Shown here piece after piece: positions 57,408-64,000 of a stretch of 64,000 bases of DNA. The position numbers and the translations under genes were made by a program. Source of the DNA: Argopecten irradians (taxonomy: Eukaryota > Mollusca > Bivalvia > Pectinida > Pectinidae); the NCBI RefSeq assembly GCF_041381155.1, contig NC_091143.1, positions 29,389,331 to 29,453,330 of the forward strand, given 5' to 3'. The notes under the pieces are model-generated. The model was given only the letters and a program-made list of their open reading frames with translations, was not told the DNA's origin and made no database searches. Position 1 is the first letter of the stretch. Each line of letters starts with the position of its first letter.

Positions 57408-60400
57408 GAAAAAAACAAGACAAAAAGACGTTAAGTTTATAATAATATATAACAGTATAAAAGAGACAATTAAGGAATCACATTGCTGCCAAATTAAATA
57501 TAAACAAAAAAGCAAATATTTTGTGAATTAACGCAAACATTTTGTGAATTAACGCATTGAGTATATTTGCAAAGGAATTGATTATGTTCGTAAAGTTTTG
57601 TGTTTATTCGCAAATACATTTTATTTGTTCGCAATACTTTTTTGTTTGTTTGCACCAATGGGTTTCCGTTTATAGTGGTAAAAATTCATGTCTGAAACAA
57701 TTGAGCTTAGATCGAAATTTCACCAAGGAGTAATTTGCACATTGAATTAACTGTTCTGTAACGTTTGCTTGTGTACTGCATTAGTTGGGTTTTTTTTGTG
57801 TTTTTTTTTATGAATTTTGTTGAAACTTCACACAATGGTAGATTATGACGTAGTTTGAAATTAATTTTAGGGTCAAAATGTCACCTACAAAGATCAATGT
57901 TACTAAAAATAGATTGCTTTGATAAATGATTGTTTTCATATAATAGCTTAATAATTAGGAATTGATGGATTTTATTTCAAAACTTCAAACAGTGGTAGGA
58001 GGTTACATGATTTGGGGTCAAACGTTCAAACGTCATTGTTACTAAAACTATATTGTAGGTTTCCAGGTGATACCAGTATCCTAAGAAGGGATTGGTGAAT
58101 TGAGGGATCGCTATCTGTCAATCAAACTGCGCGGGTACCGCACGTGATTTTGTATTGTATATGCATCACAATAGTCAGACGTGCGTTGGCGAGCACGAGG
58201 TTTAGCTACATACTGCCTTGCGATCGGTTAATTTTATCAAACTTCATACAATGGTAGTTTATGAGGTAACAAAGCTTTAAATTGCATTTGGTATCAAAGG
58301 TCAGTTACAAAGATCAATATTAGTACAAATAGCCTAAGGTCAATATGATAACTTAATGGGATCGGCAGGAGACATGAATTGCTTCAGCAATACTCTCAGG
58401 ATGCTTGTTATATATAACCCATATTTCGGTTACATGTTTACGGGAAAATGTGTTCCAACCTCAAATTACACCAGCTTCCTTATTACAAATGGCACGCTAT
58501 AATATAGAGGAGTATGCCTAAAGCTGATTGTCGTAACTCTTTAGAAGTCTTCTATGCTGCAATACCGAAACCCTTCATATTGATAATTAGCAAGAGGTAA
58601 TACGACTTCGTTGCCGATATTTCTTTGTTGTTATGATGCTCCTCTATATATGTGTCACTGTTTTACTATATTAGACATAAGAATGGTTGTTTACAAAAAA
58701 TTTATTTTCTCGGTTACAGTTTAGCTTTATTTAGACATGAATTAGGTCGATTTTAATACTAAAGATGTAAACAACATGATTTGCGTTGATAATATCACGC
58801 AATTATCATGTAAGGTGAGTTGACTTGTAGTCCTGGTTTTTTTTCAAACTAATTTTCAAAAAGGCGGGACATCATAGTTAGATTCCAATAAAACGCCGAG
58901 GCATGAGAGAAGAATACTTTTATCTGTTTGGATATAAAGAACAGGGATATTCTGTCCTCGGGATCACAACATGTTGTAAAACAATCAGAAGGCCTCGGAT
59001 TTTACAATATTTTGTGACCCTCGGTCAGAATATTTATATCCAAATGTATCGAATTTATTTCAAGGTGGTGGATAATCATAGCTGTAATATTGCAATAAAA
59101 TAAACGTCTAGGTATGAAAGATAATACATGGATATTCAACCCTCAGGATCACTATTTTTTGGCTCTCCGGTAGAATAGGCCTATCCATATTCACATATGG
59201 ACGAGTCTTATAATATTAACGTAAATTTGGCACTGAACCAGGGGTCTTACGTTTGTTTGAAATAGTGCTGTATTTTCACAAGAAGGTAATTGGGTACTGT
59301 TGCACAATTTCCAAACTGAAATAATTGTTTTGGCGCCTGTTGTGCATTTTAGCTATTATTGGCTGTACCAAGGCTACATAACATATACAAATGTACAAAT
59401 GTATATACGCTGTACATGTATATACAAATGTATACAATAAGTTTTAGAAACCCATCCTAAATATAGAGAAATGTCTCACGGCGGAGGCTAAAAACGTCAA
59501 ATTTTCTGACACTCTTTTCATAAAATTCCATACGAATTGAACATGATCCTATATGTATTTCTATCTTGATTAAAATTATCATCTATCGTCTTGTAACACT
59601 AGAAAATAAACTAATTAAAAAATTTCACATACCTTGATGGACTACAATTAATCGTCCTTCTTCAATACGACTGTTCCTAACGACGTTTTGTGTCAACCTT
59701 CTAAACCGAAAGAAGATTTTTTGTTACGGTTGAATGATTGTCATTATGGTATGTACATAACAAGACGTAATCGAGGCCTATATAATACACAAAGGGGTTT
59801 GGATTTCCATACTAAATATAGATACACGCCTCATTGACAAAAATAGTTTATGTCATGAAATGTTATTGATATGTTTTTGCGTAAAAGAACATTATCAACA
59901 TTACAGGCCCCTAGAAAAAGATATGATTGCAATTGATTTGAGTAAACGGAACTTGTGGTCGAAACTCGCTCAAAATGTGGCCTTGAGACCAAGTCATACT
60001 CAGTTACAACATGAAACATTGGTGATTTTAGCATTGCTATAATAGACGATGATATCTTAACAAAGAACATATTGAGATATAAAAAGAACGGCACTACCAA
60101 TTGGTTGGTCGACGGAGTTCCGCATTCCTTTATATGCCAAACAACCATTAAACCTTCATTTTAAAGTCTTCATTTGTTAATGATCCCGTGAAGAATGTTT
60201 TGTTCAGTGCTGCTTTAATGATTAGATTAACTAATTGATCATTAGTGCTTTAATTAATCATTAAGACTTCATGATTCTTTAATTAACTTTCGAACACCCA
60301 GACCAAGTACGTGTTCTCTGTTTTTTGTAGTATATTTGTATCAGTCTTATGAATACATCACCTGTAAGTTAAAGCTGATATATATTGTATTTTGTTTTTG

Positions 60401-60540
60401 TCAAATATTCATGATAGTAGATCAATATTTGTTCAGATTTAGTTCATGCGATGATGACTTTATTTGTGTTCTAATTAAGTCAACAACTTTTTGAAATTTT
60501 GTTGTATTTTTTGTTATGATGTTAGCTGTACACAATATAT
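57408..60540. other. Non-coding DNA upstream of the helical-repeat gene
   Basis: No gene supported. A diverged motif (AAACTTCANACANTGGTAG, followed by 'acaaagatcaat' and 'tactaaaa') recurs near 57825, 57978 and 58240, so a decayed tandem element is likely between 57820 and 58340. The promoter of the minus-strand gene should be here. Confidence 0.4.
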
Positions 60541-60553
60541 ATATATATATATA
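60536..60553 (+). repeat. (TA)n microsatellite
   Basis: A run of AT dinucleotides directly before the hairpin at 60554. Confidence 0.85.
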
Positions 60554-60680
60554 GAAAAATAAAACTCAACGACAAACTTCCTCCAGCACTTTCGCCATGT
60601 GCTGATGGCTCGTATTCCTGAAGAGTCATCAAGACATGGCGAACATGCTGGAGGAAGTTTGTCGTTGAGTTTTATTTTTC
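60554..60680. repeat. 127-bp hairpin with 58-bp arms
   Basis: Arms 60554-60611 and 60623-60680 pair at about 53 of 58 positions, starting GAAAAATAAAACTCAACGAC. The outer 35 bp pair perfectly and the mismatches cluster toward the 11-base loop. It abuts a TA microsatellite, a favoured target of some MITEs. Confidence 0.9.
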
Positions 60681-63292
60681 TTTATATTTAACTCCACATG
60701 GACTTGTATACATATTTAAATATACTTTTTGTTCTGATGAGTCATTGATTCAATTCATAGCCAGAGTTTATATTGATATATTTCTGTAGGCTTACTGCTA
60801 TGAAGCTGTGAAGTATTTTCAAACGTCAAACTTGCAGTAGTTCATAGGTAATGTTTACATACATGCAGGGAATGTCAACACTCATAACTATATAACAAAG
60901 CGGTATTTAACTGACATATACTGTATAGTGAAATTGTTGAATGTAGTTATTGCTGACAGCGTCCCATTCCCTTTATGCTGAGAGCTCATGGCCAGTCGGG
61001 CCTAGGCTCGGGAAAAAAAGACGTTAAGCCGCATCAATTATTCAATACTCGGACAGTCTGGTCGGTACTATTTAAATTCTAATTATCTATAATCCTACAA
61101 TAATCAACATATGCCGATATTTTTTTTATAATTAAAATGATTATATTTACAAAGATAACCCATTATAATTAACCTGTAATGTTAACGTTACACGTAAAGA
61201 GACGTAACTCAATAGGTCTCAATACATTATGGTGGTCTCCGTTTTGCGGGACCTTATCAGAGATGATTAATTTCAATTATATGATCGACTTCCATAACTA
61301 AGATAGATTTCTACCATATAAGTAACTTTGGCCGATAATGAAATTAATCAACATCAATTCTAATTATTTACTAATTGTATTTATAAATTACACATAGAGT
61401 TTGAAATACATTGTACAATTATAATACCTGATAATTCGCAATGCGTTATTAAGTACAAAAATAAGAAATAAAACAATGAACAATTAACAATGTGGTGATA
61501 CAGAATTAATAAGTAATCGTAATAGTAAAAATAGGTTAAAAACAAATATATACAATAACATAGAATGTCTTACCTGTAAAAATAATCAAGCCATCAATAA
61601 GTTTCAGAGGTTTATTGGTATTGACCATTTAAACCTCTAGACTTATATAGGAACTGGATGGCTACAGGTGAGAATCATAGGCAAACATGGCTTTCCAGCT
61701 AAACTTTGACATCCGACGCATATACAATGGTTACACACGCCTTGACCGCCGTGTGGTGACAAAGGCTAAAAATCTATTCTAGGACAATATGATACCTTCC
61801 GCTATCACTTAAGTAATCTATCTATATATTACGTGTAACTTCCTTTGATTGGCATTTCACGATGACCGAAACATCCGGAAAGTAATCTCCCTTTTAAATT
61901 TATACGTGTCCGCCAGAACAATTAAATTGACTTCAAATATATTGCAGACTAATTGATAAGCTGACACATTTTTCTCATATCATTATCTAAATGAAATGTG
62001 TTACACACACTGATAAAAATATAAACACAATATACCTTAGCTATCAAATTATACTTTTGAAAGTTCAATGTATTTACAAATAATCATTAGTTTTATAAGG
62101 GCAAAATATTCCTTATGATATATGAATCTTATTGAACATACATGTTATTTTGAGACTTCTAGTCGTGAACTATTTGCCTTTTATTCTTGTTGTAAATATG
62201 GAATTATTTGATTTTGTAGTCTTGGATTTGTTAGCCATAACTAGGTTATTGTCTCTAGAATTATCATATTAACTCATAAATCTTTCTGTATTTTATTATA
62301 ATTAAGAGCATCGGTCACGTTGTCATCATCGGAAGTAACGTCATTGCGTGCTCATTGCATTTCATATTAAGAAATTATCTTGTTTTGCTATAATCTGTAG
62401 TTGGTCAATTTATTGAATAACTTCTAGTTAAGATTTTACTATTGTTAATCTTCCCGTCGGCTCCTTTCACGCAAAGGGTATATTATGTACTCTACAGTAA
62501 AAAATTATTTCCCTCAATTTTATGAGTATTTCCCGAAAACCAAAGAATTGTTTATTCAATATTGTAATCACTCTAATATTTAGAGAATAACTTGTATTCG
62601 AACTACTACAATGTAAATCATGATTTATTGATTTCGACTGCATGTTTTGAATTATGAAACATCATGACCAATAAACCTCTGAAACTAATCGGGTGGCTTG
62701 ACTATTATTACAGAACCAACTACAGCTATACAGACCAACTACAACCGATCTGCAAATCACACAAAAAATACATAAAAGTACCATCGACAGGAGCACACTT
62801 AAATCGTTCTTTTACTGACTGAATTGATTTGATTAGCTTTCAGACCATTTTTAAAATTGTAAAATATAATGTAATAAGCCCGTGGAAATTAATAAGCACA
62901 AACGTGTACAGTGTTGTACATTATATGCATATTTGAAAATGTTAACAATTAATATGTTAACGGCAATCAAAAATACATAGATATATAACAAATTATTGTT
63001 TTTGTATTACTTCAATGACTTGTGTCAGTTTGATTTAGTTGCTACATATACTTGTACAACTGTACATCTTCTAAACCGAAAGTAGATTGTTGGTTCTGAT
63101 TGGGTGATTATGATTATGTGATAATCAATACGTAACAGGGTAATTATGGATTCCCAAACTAAATATGGAAACAGATCATGTCATGTTTTGTTAGTTTTCC
63201 CACTGATTCAAGTGTATACAATTTTATTATGAATCATATTTCATATTAAAACCCAGCTAGTAAAGTTTCCTTTGTTGTATATGACCATTATA
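60681..63292. other. Unassigned non-coding DNA
   Basis: AT-rich, with no coding frame. 63068-63170 is a diverged copy of 59698-59825 (shared CTTCTAAACCGAAAG and ACTAAATAT), suggesting an old dispersed repeat. Confidence 0.4.
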
Positions 63293-63393
63293 TTACATAA
63301 TGGACACCTAGGAGTCCATTATGTAACTCACTGTCCATTATTATAGGGCCCCTGTCCATTATTCCCCAAAATAATGGACAGTCTATTTTGAAC
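63293..63393. repeat. Pair of small palindromes built on TGTCCATTAT
   Basis: TTACATAATGGAC / GTCCATTATGTAA (63293-63305 and 63314-63326), then CTGTCCATTATT / AATAATGGACAG just downstream, with another single motif between them. Possibly a small foldback element or nested TIRs. Confidence 0.7.
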
Positions 63394-64000
63394 AAAGGAA
63401 AAAAACGCTGCTGTATGGAAAACTAAACATGTTTATTTGACTATCCAAAATTTTACATTTAAGTTCACTCCTCCATCGAAATTATTACTTCCCCTTCCTA
63501 GCTGTTACTGTTCTGAAAATAAAAAAAAACATAATTAAATTAGATTCTTGCATTATTATTTGTTACATCTTTTTAAAACTTGTAATTGACGAGGAATAGG
63601 AACTCTAGATTCTTGACTGAGGTGGGATAATATGCAGTCTTTTAGATCAGATATCTCACAACCCTTATAACATATAATCTGATGATTATGGTTAAACATA
63701 ATATACTAAAGAGCGAAACCTGTCTAATCTGACACCTGCTTTCCCTATCCTATCTGTAACTGTTCCGTATTCAACAATAGCAACAATAGTATACAACAGT
63801 ATCTGACTTTCCTACACCCTGAATAATCTGACCAAACACCCACGTGGTGTCGGATTAGACAGGTTATCATAGCAATCAGATATGGGTTTTTTTATCATAT
63901 CTATAACATGCGTATGGTAGATTTTTTTTAGGAAAAACAGTTATGTTTAAATTGTAGCGAAAACTCACCTTGCTTGTATGTATTTGATGTAAAGTTAGAC
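63394..64000. other. Unassigned non-coding DNA to the right edge
   Basis: No gene seen. The words 'cctgtctaatctgac' and 'gtcggattagacaggtt' (about 63719 and 63849) are inverses, suggesting the ends of a small element of roughly 150 bp. Confidence 0.4.

Overview
The window is eukaryotic, AT-rich and gene-poor, and it looks like a bivalve mollusc genome. The reasons are a secreted coiled-coil plus C1q-domain protein (a family greatly expanded in bivalves), tRNA-derived and other SINEs with CAAA-type tails, 'pearl'-like repeats with tandem cores and terminal hairpins, and spliced genes with GT-AG introns. The species cannot be fixed from the sequence. Most of the 64 kb is made of transposable elements, often one inside another. 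Only two host protein genes are well supported.

Layout. 1-1413: 5' part of a Ty3/gypsy-type LTR retrotransposon (minus strand, running off the left edge), inserted in the reverse-transcriptase tail of a LINE (1415-1882). 2690-3260: an odd stretch rich in ACCGGT/GGTAACC words. 3531-4735: nested SINEs. 5097-16717: a 532-bp SINE bounded by a 12-bp target duplication and split by an 11,086-bp CACTA (EnSpm/CMC) DNA transposon (5335-16420) with CACTA termini and a 3-bp TCT duplication. The transposon carries two divergent genes, a TNP2-type (Transposase_21) transposase in four exons and a second, probably DNA-binding, protein. It also has AATGGCCATTA-rich subterminal arrays at both ends and later insertions of a pearl-like repeat and a MITE. 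16.7-23.4 kb: mostly unassigned DNA with a 151-bp hairpin and a full-length SINE. 23.4 kb: a possible TATA promoter and first exon. 24010-27210: a decayed Mutator-like element with GGGGCCGTT-repeat termini. 29442-30189: a TTAA-flanked MITE.

31833-37340 and 37902-43843 are two directly repeated, near-identical copies of a 5.5-5.9 kb segment. This is either a recent tandem duplication or an unmerged haplotype in the assembly. A retroelement fragment lies between them. 44.1-48.7 kb holds coding-like remnants, another SINE and pearl-like repeats.

Host genes. 48842-50648 (+) encodes a secreted coiled-coil/C1q protein in two exons. 55348-57405 (-) encodes a helical-repeat protein with a possible death-fold-like N-terminus. 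Its frame is interrupted by one in-frame stop and then stays open for another 161 codons. The two genes are about 5 kb apart, and nothing in the sequence links their functions. From 57.4 kb to the end I see no gene, only short repeats and hairpins.
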